Assembly: GCF_043290135.1 (NCBI RefSeq)
Contig: NW_027464588.1
Location: 7,696,001 to 7,760,000, forward strand
Length of the DNA: 64,000 nt
DNA from: Rhipicephalus microplus
Lineage: Eukaryota; Arthropoda; Arachnida; Ixodida; Ixodidae
Reading direction: 5' to 3'
In this document: positions 54,321 through 64,000 of the stretch, piece by piece
Numbering within the stretch: the first letter of the stretch is position 1
Layout: each line of letters begins with the position of its first letter
Program-made: the position numbers and the translations under genes
The notes under the pieces: model-generated
Told to the model about the DNA's origin: nothing
Databases searched by the model: none
The model's input: the letters and a program-made list of their open reading frames with translations, nothing else

Positions 54321-55113
54321 TAGAGTTACTGTATATGCTACCTTTAGGTAGCAGAGTTGCGCCACTGTTTTCCGGCTGCCACTGGCTCCACCTACAGGAC
54401 TTCAGCGCCCCTATTCGCCGAGTACCATCACGTGGTCATAAGTGGTTCGAATGCACTGCGGAGAAGCCAACGCGACGATGATCCCGGGCAGATCAAGCGT
54501 GGCTGACATCGGCTGTTGTTTCACATAAGCTGTCGTGAGCAGCGAATGTAATACGAGAGCAATAGAAAGCCGTGCGTAATATGGGCGTCGCATGGGCACT
54601 CTCGATCGCTGTTCAGCTCGATTCAGTTGAAGGCGATACTACACCTGGCTCCCTCACGCAGTTAATGAATGAGTACATGATAAAAAAATTTCATCCTGAC
54701 TGGTTTGATTGCGTTCAAAAGTGCAAAAATATTTTCATATTTGTTAATGGGAAAAATAGCGTAAAAGGCGAAGCTTGTGTAACCAACCATAAATATGTAT
54801 CTCACTGGTTCAATGAGCTACGCACTATTTTATTATTACATACTAAGAACGCAAGCGTCATACCAAGGCTTCTATAGGTGTGACCGGAGCAACCGAGTTT
54901 CACTCATACTTAAAAAAATTTAAAGAAAGCGAAAAAAACATAAAGCAACGCTAGTACCATAATCCCTCAATATAGAGAGATTATGTAGCACTCTGAAGCA
55001 CGAGCGTTGCTCCTACGCGGGTGGTGAGTGGCTTTCCCGCAAGACATTTGAACCCAAGATGGCGTACCTTGGCGCAACTCTGCTACCTAAAGGTAGCATA
55101 TATAGTAACTCTA
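54321..55113. mobile_element. non-autonomous TIR transposon, 8-bp target duplication (hAT-like), 793 bp
   Basis: The inverted repeats run about 44 bp with one mismatch: TAGAGTTACTGTATATGCTA at the left, and its complement ending AGTAACTCTA at 55113. Each contains a GCTACC-TTTA-GGTAGC hairpin. Flanks are GCTTGGCC (54313-54320) and GTTTGGCC (55114-55121), an 8-bp duplication with one difference. An 8-bp duplication plus a TAGNG start fits hAT; P elements also make 8-bp duplications and are an alternative. A 101-codon plus-strand frame inside (54572-54877) has no recognised transposase motif. Confidence 0.8.
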
Positions 55114-55121
55114 GTTTGGCC

Positions 55122-55798
55122 TTTATGGCAGTGTGAAGGAGAACACATGATAATTTAAAGGCACCTTCTTGCTCTTCATTATGCTTGTAATCTAGCTTAT
55201 GCTTCATTAAAATGAAAGCCAAAATATATAACAGAGCAGCTGTTCTGTTCTGTTCTGTTGTTACTGTCACAACATTTGCTTTCAGCAGAGCTCTCATTGA
55301 AGAGAGAATACCTATCACAAGCTGTCGTTCAATGCGGTCGGACTTGACATCCTACATGGGGACCCTTTTCTAACGCAATAGTTTATGAAACTTCAGACAT
55401 ACCATCATCAATTGCCACATTTTTGTCATACCAATCTGCTAAATACTTGCTCAGTTAAGTAGGAACGGTGCCGTGTATATTGTGCAGTACGTTGTTTGTG
55501 CTCAAATCTGCAACCTTTACCTGCAACTTTTTACAATTCACTGAATGTTGAGTTGAATTTACATGCCTTTCTCTTTTATTTTATTAAATTACAAGTAAAC
55601 TGTATTTGACGTCGCTTTCGGTCCTCCCCGAGGACAAAACATTCATGAAAAAACTGTTGAGTTTCCAGTAACGATTACCCTCGAACGTGGTCTTCTTGAT
55701 ACACTATCATGAAACATTGCGTAGGGTACGCAATGCTGCCTCAATGTGGTTCATTCTCTAAGCGGAAGTGGTTGTCTTAATACGCCTTGAATCTTTGT
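55122..55798. other. no gene recognised
   Basis: AT-rich flank between the TIR element and the next SINE. Confidence 0.4.
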
Positions 55799-55813
55799 AA
55801 AGTTCAGCAAGTT

Positions 55814-56058
55814 GATTGATGATTGATATGGCGGGTTTGACGTCCCAAAACCACCATATGTATATAAAAGACGCCGTTGTGGAAGGCTCGGGAAATTTCG
55901 ACCCCCTGGCGTTCCTTAACGTGCATCGAAATCTGAGAACACAGGCCTAAGCATTTTCGCCTCCATCGAAAATGCAACCACTGCAGCCTTGATTCAATCC
56001 CGTGACTTGTGGGTCAGCAGCAGAGTACCTTATCCACTAGACTTACCATGGCGGGGAG
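55814..56058 (-). mobile_element. SINE family 1, full length with target duplication
   Basis: Minus orientation, with the tail at left (GATTGATGATTGATATGGCG) and the tRNA-like head at right (plus strand ACCTTATCCACTAGACTTAC). It is flanked by AAAGTTCAGCAAGTT (55799-55813) and AAAGTTCAGGAAGTT (56059-56073), a 15-bp duplication with one difference. The body holds all family landmarks. Confidence 0.9.
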
Positions 56059-56073
56059 AAAGTTCAGGAAGTT

Positions 56074-56654
56074 CAAGATTTTCGCGAGTGCCTTATTCTT
56101 TTACCATTCTAGTTCAGTGCTCTTGCGCAATGGTTAAAGCGCTGCCTTTCCAGAGCTTGTTCTCCTAGCGCAGCATCGCTGTCACGAAAGGCAAACGAAG
56201 GAAATCTGGTGGCTTCGAAGATGGCATGTTTTCTTTTTCTTTTTTACTTCACAACGAAACGCAGCAGGGTAGGAGCTGTTGCAGAGAGCGCGATAACAAG
56301 GAAGCTTTTCATCGACCGTGTAAGACCGATGACCGTATCTGCAAAACAGCAGCTCCGAACGAAATAACACCCGAGGGAAGCGCTACGGCACCTCTTTCAC
56401 ACTGTGGTCTAAACTTTCTTCAATTTAAGCCCTGAATGCTCTGGTTAAGAGTGTCTGTGTCTGTAGTTTTGCGTTCTTTCTAGTCTCCCCACTTTTTTTT
56501 ATTTCTTGCACAGTAAGTCATGTTTTACAATCCGGTTGTGTGGGTCTCAATGCTAAATTACGTACCCACAAGGATGCTGATTGGCTAGAATGAGAGCAGA
56601 TGGTTTCGGAACTTCCGCGTTAAAAGTGGAGCAATTCAGCACAGCTATTTTGGC
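56074..56654. other. no gene recognised
   Basis: Short frames only. CTTGCGCAATGGTTAAAGCGC near 56115 resembles an A-box fragment but no B box follows. Confidence 0.35.
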
Positions 56655-56768
56655 TTTGGATGCACTTTAAAGAACCCCTGGTGGTCAAAACTCCCGTAGC
56701 CTTCCAATACGGCGTCTCTCATATTCATATGGTGGTTTTGGGACGTCAAATCCGATATATCAATAGAC
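56655..56768 (+). mobile_element. SINE family 1, 5'-truncated body fragment
   Basis: Body from TGCACTTTAAAGAACCCCTG through CGGCGTCTCTCATATTCATA to GGACGTCAAATCCGATATAT and CAATAGAC. Head and first half of the body are missing. Confidence 0.8.
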
Positions 56769-57194
56769 AGCTATTTGGGCGAGTTCACGGATATTATTCG
56801 TGGCAGAAATTTATTATTCAAAGCGTTCAATGCAAGCGACAGGCTACATACACGGGTCTCCATCAGCACATGTGTTGTGGTCTTTCGCGCGTTTCTGTTC
56901 TTTTGCACTATAGGTTATGAAACGGTAAAACAGTAAATTACTGTTCGTAAAAATATCTAATAAGCGTAGTGCGATGCGTCAATACGCATGCTCATATATA
57001 CCAGCGTGCCGCATGTTAGCGGACTTGAATGCGTTAGCATTAAAGAGCTCGTTTCGCAGAAATTCCGGCATTGGCGTCGTTAGTTCAGAGCGAAAAGTTA
57101 TCATCACGTGTGTGACCAAAAGTAGAGAGCGATGAAAATAAAATATTAAAGTAATAAAAGAATCTTAAAGCAGGGTGGGGAAAAAGCTAGAGTT

Positions 57195-57275
57195 GTTTAT
57201 GTTCAAGTGGGAATCAAGCTTAGGTCTTTTGCGAGTGAAGCGATTGTTCTACCACACGGCAGTGCCTCTGTTTCT
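57195..57275 (-). mobile_element. tRNA(Val)-like SINE head
   Basis: On the minus strand GGCACTGCCGTGTGGTAGAA, then CAATCGCTTCACTCGC and AAAAGACCTAAGCTTGATTC, lines up with tRNA-Val (CAC): the D-arm/A box, an anticodon arm like CGCCTCACACGCG, and a degenerate B box. It is too diverged to be a working tRNA gene. The body downstream (toward 57130) was not recognised. Confidence 0.5.
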
Positions 57276-57477
57276 TAAAAGTGAACAAAAAGTTCCTCTG
57301 CTTAGAAAGTCAGGGAAAGTAGCTTTCATGCTTTGAAAACACGCCTGTTCAGCATACATTCTTCACTATGCAACATGAAATATTGCAAAAACAACGCGTG
57401 TTACAAGCGTCCATTACCAACGGACGTGTATGCTACAAGAAAGCGATGCTATCGAGATTGTACTGTTAACTCTCTGT

Positions 57478-57721
57478 GATTTATTGATTGGTTTGTGGGG
57501 TTTAACATTCCAAAACCCCGATATAATTATGACAGAAACCGTGGTGGAGGGCTTCGGAGATTTTTTTCACCTGGGGTTCTTTACCATGCACCTAAATGTG
57601 AGCACACGGGCCTACAACATTTCCACCTCCACCGAAAATGCAGCCGCCGCAGCCATGATTTGATCCCGCGACCTGCGGCTTAGTAGCCGAGTACCTTAGT
57701 CATTGGACCACTGCGGCGCGG
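57478..57721 (-). mobile_element. SINE family 1, full length with perfect 14-bp target duplication
   Basis: TGTTAACTCTCTGT occurs at 57464-57477 and 57722-57735. Between them lies a complete copy on the minus strand: tRNA-like head (plus strand reads GATCCCGCGACCTGCGGCTT, then ACCTTAGTCATTGGACCACT), GATGGAGG-like block, body and tail. The perfect duplication makes this the best-defined family-1 copy and fixes its length at 244 bp. The frame across it (57430-57663) is not a gene. Confidence 0.92.
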
Positions 57722-57735
57722 TGTTAACTCTCTGT

Positions 57736-59124
57736 TCTCTTACCGAGTGTTCTGATTTTTTTTATCAGAATTGGTGGAAGTCGTTCTAATTTTGTGCCTT
57801 GGCGTGCTCGCGTTTATTTGTTGTCCTTATTATTTATTCAATTTCTGCACATGTGACCGAAACGTGTGGCCTTCTTAATAACGAAGGTCTATTGTCGTTA
57901 AAAATTCTGCGTCATAAATTTTTCATTACAATTGTATTATTGTGTATTAATCTATCTTTACATTTGTTATATTGGAAGAATACGTATTATATGTAGACAC
58001 TTCAAGCTACTCCTGTAAGAATCCCGGACGGGATTGACAATATTACTAAATAGGTAAATAAATAAATAAGTAAATATGTGAATAATAAAATGGCTCTGCA
58101 GTTGAAAGCCGGTACGCCACTACAAGAAGCACACACACTACTGCGCCTATTTATTTAGGGCCACGTAGTTGGTTCCTAGCAAATTCGAAAAGGTTTCATG
58201 CACTAAGTGTTTGAAACACGCAAAAGAAACAGGATGACTCTATCGCGCTGAACTCCCAAAGGTGAAGCCTTAGGGTCTTCTACTCTTAGAGTGTTATTTT
58301 ACATCGTTGATGAAGTACGCAATATAACTGCAGTGTTGTGTCCGCAACAAGTCATACCGTTTAACACCATCCTGAATCTGCCGCATTAAGAATGACGTAA
58401 ACGTAAAAAATATGTTTAGAGAACAGCATTTGCCAAGGGCTTTATCATACAGAGCCCGTCGAAAATTTTCAAGTAATTAAATCACGTCATCTGTGGCAGA
58501 TTGGCCTTGTAACTTTGGATCAATAATCTGCCTTCACTGCAAATGCCCCACAATTGCAATATTTCCTTACCGTTCTTTCTGCAAGCACCAATTCAGACGA
58601 AAAATGGTACCTAAGTACACACAAAAAAGTTAGTGCGATAACTATGTCACCATAGAAGGAACAACAAGCGGCTGAAGACACAAAACTGGACTGAGCGTTG
58701 CGCGCTGGTAGTTCTTTTATCCAGCAAGACACTAGTTATGGTAGCATTTACCTTGTTAGTGCTGATATTCGCTTATTGGTGTTTTCCTTCTCCGACCATT
58801 TTCAATAAGCCTTATTAAGCTACAAAACATAGATCTAAATGTTAAATGATCCCATAGGATTTCCACATCATTTGTGCCTGTATTTTTAAAAGCTTAACCT
58901 TTTGAGATACACAAGTAATGTAGCCTGAAGACATGATACAATTATGTATTGTTTGTATAGGCTTAGCCAAGAGAAAAAAGAAAGAAATGTTTTTAAGAAA
59001 AAGTTGAAGGCCGAGACGCCTACGTTCAGATGTGTCAAAAGGTAACAAACCAGCTAAAGTAGAGTCGTTTTTACCTCTTTTGCAAATGCAAAAGGAAAGC
59101 CTAGAGAACAATGTCATTAATATT
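57736..59124. other. no gene recognised
   Basis: AT-rich, with short frames lacking motifs; a low-complexity AAATA-rich segment lies at about 58045-58090. Confidence 0.4.
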
Positions 59125-59355
59125 ATTATGTGGGTTTTGAAGTCCCGAAACCAGCATATGATTATGAGAACAACCTAGAGCAGGACTCCAGAAATTTCGA
59201 TCACCTGAGGTCCTTTACGTGCACCCAAATCTGAGCACATGGGCCTACAGTAATTTCACCTCCACGGATAATCAGCCACCACAGCCAGCACTTGATACCA
59301 CGACCCATGGGTCAGCAGCTGAGCACCTTAGCCACTAAACCACCACAGCTGAGCT
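59125..59355 (-). mobile_element. SINE family 1, nearly full length, diverged
   Basis: Minus orientation. Landmarks on the plus strand: GTGGGTTTTGAAGTCCCGAA at left, CACCCAAATCTGAGCACATG, CACGACCCATGGGTCAGCAG and ACCTTAGCCACTAAACCACC (reverse of the A box) at right. AACAATGTCATT and AACAATATTATGTCATT flank it, possibly a degraded target duplication. Confidence 0.82.
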
Positions 59356-60300
59356 AAAAAACAATATTATGTCATTGTAAAGCACAAGGGCACTGCACAG
59401 TCAAACTCTGCCAAAGTTGGGCTCCTATATAGTTGGCCTAAACTCAATGTTCGCAAAATACAGGGTGCTTTAAAGGATAGGATTGAAAAAAAAAGGCATG
59501 GATGTTAGCCAGTCTAGAAAAACCGGTACTCTACGCCACACTGGGGAAATAATTGAAGTGGTGATGTGGCCCCACGGTGCTAATAAAAAGCAGAACAAGG
59601 TAAGCCAGGGTTGACCAATGCTTTCTGAGCGCTAACAAAAAGTCATAACCCCTACTTAACATGACCCCCCGGAACACTTCCTATTATTTATGTCATTAGA
59701 AAAAAAGAAACCATTTTCGACATGCTGTGGTTAGTGGGTGCTTTCTTCACTAACGGTTACTTTGAAAGGTATCAACACTCCGTTTATTTCCAGCCAACTG
59801 CATTGCACTATCCGCATCCCGCAGGATTTGTAATTGTTTTGGAGTTTTCCTCATTTTACATTGTCAATTATCAGTGGCTTTCATTGCAGGTAAGTCAGAA
59901 AAGAGGGTTCACTCGTTTACCGAAGAAAAACAGTGTGTCTTATGCACCTTTTGTGGGGATTTGTATAGGCCACAGTTTCTACGAGTGCTCAGTTTAAATC
60001 TGGGCTGTCATGTTAGGCACGTTCTCATCTGCAATTTCTAGACCCTCAAGCTGTAGGTTCTCATACACCGATAGGCTGGATCCCCGAAAGGGAACGTGGA
60101 TGTTTACCTAAACAGAACCTTTGCTTGGTGGAAGCAAAGCCGAGACTGCCGACTGTTCTTGCGAACACTAGTCCGCTTGGCGTGAGCATGCACCACGCGG
60201 TCTTTCATTCGCTTATATTCTTGCTTACAGTAGCCAGTGCCCCCAAAACATCGAAATTCAGTTTCTCCGTCAATTTTATCTGAAAAAAGTGGCGCCATAT
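59356..60300. other. no confident gene; one frame with a strong donor
   Basis: A plus-strand frame (59722-59997, 91 codons, MLWLVGAFFTNGYFERYQHS) contains a perfect 5' splice site (CAG|GTAAGT, exon end at 59889). No matching neighbour exon or known domain was seen, so it is left unassigned. Confidence 0.3.
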
Positions 60301-60720
60301 CCCCGAAGTGAATGATGATGAGTGGGCGAAGCTCCGGAGGTAAACCTGGTGAACCATGAATCCTCCGTACATTTTGCCCACTCGACTTTATTACAACGCC
60401 TCCCTAGCGTACGTCGCCGCACTAAATCAAACGATTGCCTTTTACCAATGACACGCGCCATATGTGACACCATTCCTATTTTATAACATCTCGCATCTTT
60501 CATCATCTACTACAAGTACCGCCGTCTAATTTATAACATTTTGCATCTTTTCATCATCAGCTACAAGTACCGCCATCTAGTGAAGAATGCAAAAACTAAA
60601 CGAGAGGTAGCTACATACAGGGGACGGTACCGCCATCTAGTGAACAATGCAAGAACTAAACGAGAGGTGGCTACATACAGGGGACGCACAGCCCACGGCT
60701 TAAGGAGCTTCGCTCCTAAA
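60301..60720. repeat. short interspersed element with inverted ends and internal tandem repeats
   Basis: GCGAAGCTCC at the left (60326-60335) is inverted at the right (GGAGCTTCGC, 60704-60713). Inside, a 50-bp unit (TTATAACAT at 60481 and 60531) and a 60-bp unit (GTACCGCCATCTAG at 60567 and 60627) are duplicated. The ends resemble those of the element at 43.7 kb. It is probably a MITE-like element; no target duplication was established. Confidence 0.65.
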
Positions 60721-61323
60721 AGTTGTGGTAACATTTAGTTTGATGCATGAAATTTATGCCACCTTTCAGCCATCTTCTTTCGAAGCAGGAATCTGAGGTT
60801 ATTCAAAATAACGAAATATAGCTCGCACTCAGTAAGCCAGTCTGTAAACAAATTTCATTTGGGTACTATGGAACTACAGAGTCATAGTGGCAGGCCGCGA
60901 CCACGTTGGTGCCGGACGACCCTGAAACTTCACCCGTTCGCGTGTCTTTCGGACAGCCCTTAGCTATTCATGAAGATCTCCACCATTGAGTGCTTGCTCC
61001 CGCCTATCGTCCAGAGCATGTGTATTAACGAGAAGTACTCCCCATAGAAGTGAGGGCAAAGTCGATGGATGTCCTGAGAAAAGTCGCTAAACCTACCTTT
61101 TGACGCGAAAGATGCCGTTTGTAACATTCTAAGGGTGGAAGATTGAAGTCTGGTCAGCTTTGGATTTGGCAGCGGGAATTTCCAGCACACAAACTGACAG
61201 TGTTTCACTGTTTCGTGAATTGCGACTAATAGGTCGGAGTTCTGAGATACGGTCTGAATCCGAACTGTCTAACGTATCAGAACCATCGCGGAATGTCAGA
61301 CCTTGAGCTTGATCATGAACGAG
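60721..61323. other. two overlapping minus-strand frames, unassigned
   Basis: Frames at 60960-61208 and 61129-61380 (82 and 83 codons) overlap on the minus strand and might be one decayed coding region (SVCVLEIP in one frame, FVCWKFPLPN in the other encode the same bases). No family was recognised. Confidence 0.25.
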
Positions 61324-61603
61324 TTCATTCGGATTGGGTTTTCTGGAATGTGCATTAGTTGCCATTTGCGTTGGGAACATTTCGATAGAGTGTGAAAGGC
61401 ATGAGGCAGTTTTTTTCCTAAATCACATTTTTAGAAATTTGACCAGATAAAAATGCCGGGATTCATTCGGCTTGGGTTTGCTGGAATGTACATTAGTTGC
61501 CGTGTGCATTGGGAACATTTCGATAGAGTGTGAAATGCATGAGGCAGTTTTTTCCTAAATACATCACATCTTTAGAAATAAGACCAGATAAAATGCCGCG
61601 ATA
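61324..61603. repeat. 138-bp tandem duplication
   Basis: TTCATTCGG starts the units at 61324 and 61462. Shared blocks include CATTAGTTGCC, GGGAACATTTCGATAGAGTG, ATGAGGCAGTTTTTT and AGACCAGATAAAA-type sequence. The copies differ by small indels and substitutions. Confidence 0.85.
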
Positions 61604-61636
61604 TCACATACGCACAAAGAAAAACACGAAATCATC

Positions 61637-61785
61637 CTTGGAGGTGAAAATGCTGCAGGCCCGTGTGCTCATAATTGGGTGCACGGTAAAGAGCCCCAGG
61701 TGGTGAAAATTTCTGAAGCCCTTCACTACGGCGTGTATCATAATGATATGGTGGTTTTGAGACGTTAGACTCCACATATCATCAG
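61637..61785 (+). mobile_element. SINE family 1, head missing
   Basis: Body from TTGGAGGTGAAAATGCTGCA through GAGCCCCAGGTGGTGAAAAT and CACTACGGCGTGTATCATAA to TGGTGGTTTTGAGACGTTAG and CCACATATCATC. Confidence 0.85.
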
Positions 61786-62243
61786 ATGACCAACTGGCAC
61801 TCAAGAGATAAAGCGTTCAACGGTATTACAATTCACAACACTATCCCGTAACTTCTTTAGCTGAGAGATCGCTCAGACAAAGAATTAATATTTGTATGTA
61901 TTAACAACGCTTAAAGTTGCCCGATGATTTTGTTGTGGTTAGTTCTCTTTAGGGGCACGAAAGGATGACTTTGATTGCAGAAATTTAGAATTTTGAAATG
62001 GTCATAGTTTAGAAGACAAACGAGTTTAAACTTTTGAACATAGGTTTGCCTACACAAACAGCTCAGACACGCTACATTGTTTGAAATGAAAATAGCTCGT
62101 GAATGTAGTGGCTAGTTTTGTAGTCGTATAATTTTGTGAGTTACACGTCTTTAGTAAAGGCTTCAGATTAAATCAACATACTGTCAACAATCAACAACTT
62201 TAGTCTGTGAGTCTGAGGAGAAACAACATCTACAACTGGCCAA
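61786..62243. other. no gene recognised
   Basis: AT-rich sequence with short frames only. Confidence 0.4.
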
Positions 62244-62269
62244 ACACACACACACACACACACACACAC
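62244..62269. repeat. (CA)n microsatellite
   Basis: An uninterrupted run of 13 CA/AC dinucleotides. Confidence 0.95.
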
Positions 62270-63971
62270 TGTATATTCTGCGTACAGCATGTGCTAAAAA
62301 CACGACAATGAATGGTTTTAAGCCGTAGTGATTCTATTCATTCCAATGGCTGGAGAGCGTAACTGAAATACTGTGAAATGTTGGACCGCATGCTGAAATG
62401 AACATTAACGTCCTGGAATGATTGATGATCAAATTTAGTTCTTTTCCACTTCAAATAACTCATTCTTAGCGAGATCATTGTGAAGATTTATGAGAGCTGT
62501 ATAAATGTTACTGTCTATTTAGCTCTATTAAAAATGACATTCACACAAAGATATAAAATATTATCGCGCAGCCTTTCGTTCGGGTTTTAGTTCACTAGGT
62601 CCTTTTATTTGAGCACATAAATAATTCAAAAGTAAATAATACAAAACTTTAGCAAGATTTTTTTTTAAACGGTCACGTTGAATGTACAAAAAAGTTGCAA
62701 AAGCATAAACGAAGATATACGTGCTCACTAACGCGACACCATGGCGTTGTGCAAAAGTTAGGAATAGTATTTTTTTTGCAATGTGGCCACAGCGTTTTCC
62801 TGGGTGTTTCCAGTTACCCATCGTCTGAAAGTTGAAGGTTGACAACGTGAAAAGCGCGAAGCACGAAAAGAGTAAGCAACGACAGGAAGTGTGATATATG
62901 AGGGTAGGCGCACCGAATGGCGTCGCCAAAGAGTCATAGCGACAAGCGACCGCTCACTTGGCGTAGAAAGATTTTGTAGTCAGTGCAACGCCTTTGTCAG
63001 TCACTCGAAGGCGTGTTCAATTTTCTGCGTTATTTGTCACTGCGACGTTATGGCTAGACATGTTCTGCTTTCTTTACAGCATACGGGCGGTGAAAAACAG
63101 TGTTTTCTAACTGACAGTGCGAGAATCAGTGGCGTACACGGAAAACGTCCAAGTCATCCAAAATTTATTTCAAGCCCTTATTTCGAATAGAATAAATGTG
63201 TAACAGTGTCAGAACCACAGCACCATGCTGGTTTGATAATCGCGAGGTTTGAAACTGACTATGGGATGGTCCACTGCTGGTCGCTTCGCTCAGTAGACCT
63301 GCACTTATTGCGTTCAGTTTATTGCACCGTACGCCAAGCGTTACTGTTCAACCTCAGCCTATGAAGAATTGAAGCCCCCTTTTCTTAGAGAATGAAAAAA
63401 AAGAAAACGTTATGGACCTTTTTTCTACGGGGACGTCGACAGCAGATGTGTGCATGGCAATGAACCGGTGAAACGGGTGACGACGCGAGGGCTGGAAGAA
63501 CGGTTTGAACCGAAACTCGGTGTAGCAATTACTCGACTAACGTTTGCTTAAAACACGCAGTGACAGGGGAGGTGGGTAGAATTTTGTGTATGTTTTATCG
63601 CAGATAAGCGAGCAGAAAGAGTGTTTCCACTCAAGGTGTGGTTGGGCGTTGCGGGCCGTGGAGAGAGTGAGGTGAGAAGTTTGTTGCGAGCGGGCGGGGA
63701 GCCGGCAACGGCGGTAACGGTGGCGACCATGCTGTAGATAAGGTAGATAGGGACGTCAGCGTGCACCTGCGAGGGAAGCATCCGAGGAAAGCGTGACGTC
63801 AACGGAGAGCTGGGGCGTGACCTACTTGGCACAGCTCCAAAACCTGCGGCGAGGAAATTGCGTTGCGGCGCTTTCGCACAGAAGCTCATACGTGCGGTGC
63901 TACAGACGGGACTGCTTCGCAACTAAAAGAACAATCTTTCATCTGCTACAGCGGGAAAATGTTGTGCTTGA
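62270..63971. other. no confident gene; GC-rich at 63.4-63.9 kb
   Basis: A CpG-rich block (63.4-63.9 kb) produces frames on both strands (125 codons minus, 63548-63922). A donor-like GAGTGAG|GTGAGAAG lies near 63671 on the plus strand. It could be a promoter and first exon of a gene continuing outside the window; there is no firm support. Confidence 0.3.
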
Positions 63972-64000
63972 CCCGCCTCGGTGGTCTAGTGGATAAGGTA
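63972..64000 (+). mobile_element. start of a family 1 SINE, cut by the window end
   Basis: CCGCCTCGGTGGTCTAGTGG followed by ATAAGGTA is the tRNA-like head with its A box, matching the reverse of the heads at 43.4, 56.0 and 57.7 kb. Confidence 0.75.

Noticed and set aside
54572..54877. Transposase gene inside the TIR element
   Set aside because: The 101-codon frame has no recognisable hAT or THAP/P motif and no catalytic residues that I can identify.
57430..57663. 77-codon plus-strand frame
   Set aside because: It runs antisense through a full-length family-1 SINE defined by a perfect target duplication.
59722..59997. 91-codon plus-strand frame as a gene
   Set aside because: Contains a perfect splice donor, but no partner exon, domain or promoter could be identified.
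63548..63922. 125-codon minus-strand frame
   Set aside because: It sits in a GC-rich block where long frames arise easily, with no recognised domain or splice support.

Overview
The window looks like nuclear DNA of a hard (ixodid) tick, probably metastriate. It has at least eleven copies of a tRNA-derived SINE with a body I recognise from tick genomes (Ruka-like), plus tick-type I-clade, L1/Tx1-like and RTE LINEs, eukaryotic splice and poly(A) signals, and no bacterial operons. The organism is an inference from repeat content; no host protein was identified with confidence.

Layout. 0-3.4 kb: AT-rich, one SINE, small duplications. 3.4-7.3 kb: a decayed, 3'-truncated Ty3/gypsy retrotransposon on the minus strand, with a SCAN-like Gag and a protease followed in frame by integrase (Gmr1-like pol order); its 5' LTR carries a 163-bp tandem repeat. 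7.6-8.4 kb: a GT microsatellite and a 46-bp minisatellite. 8.8-20 kb: the least repeat-rich part, AT-rich, with scattered splice-bounded candidate exons on the minus strand, a possible terminal exon with poly(A) signal at 8.8-9.1 kb and a CpG-rich block at 19.6-20.0 kb. This may be a host gene or lncRNA read right to left, but the coding frame is not settled.

20.8-31.4 kb is the showpiece: a frameshifted, full-length-looking L1/Tx1-like LINE, split in its ORF1 by a complete I-clade LINE with two intact overlapping ORFs (611 and 1196 aa) and a perfect 16-bp target-site duplication. The outer LINE itself seems to sit in a tRNA-like sequence. 33.2-33.6 kb: a 53-bp minisatellite that shares an edge sequence with the one at 8.1 kb. 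34.4-39.9 kb: an old direct duplication of LINE and SINE sequence. A SINE inserted only in the second copy, and an hAT-type MITE inserted in the I-clade LINE coding region, give a relative insertion order.

40-64 kb: SINEs of several tRNA-derived families, tandem and inverted repeats, a gypsy gag remnant (46.9-47.7 kb), an RTE 3' fragment (48.8-50.1 kb), a roughly 146-bp tandem array (50.4-51.1 kb), an LTR/promoter-like region with CCAAT-type 37-bp repeats (53.3-53.7 kb), and a TIR element with an 8-bp target duplication (54.3-55.1 kb). The last 8 kb is dense in SINEs. The only clearly intact genes are the two ORFs of the nested I-clade LINE; its ORF2 supplies endonuclease, reverse transcriptase and RNase H, while SINEs and MITEs depend on enzymes supplied elsewhere. 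All family assignments were made by eye, without database searches.
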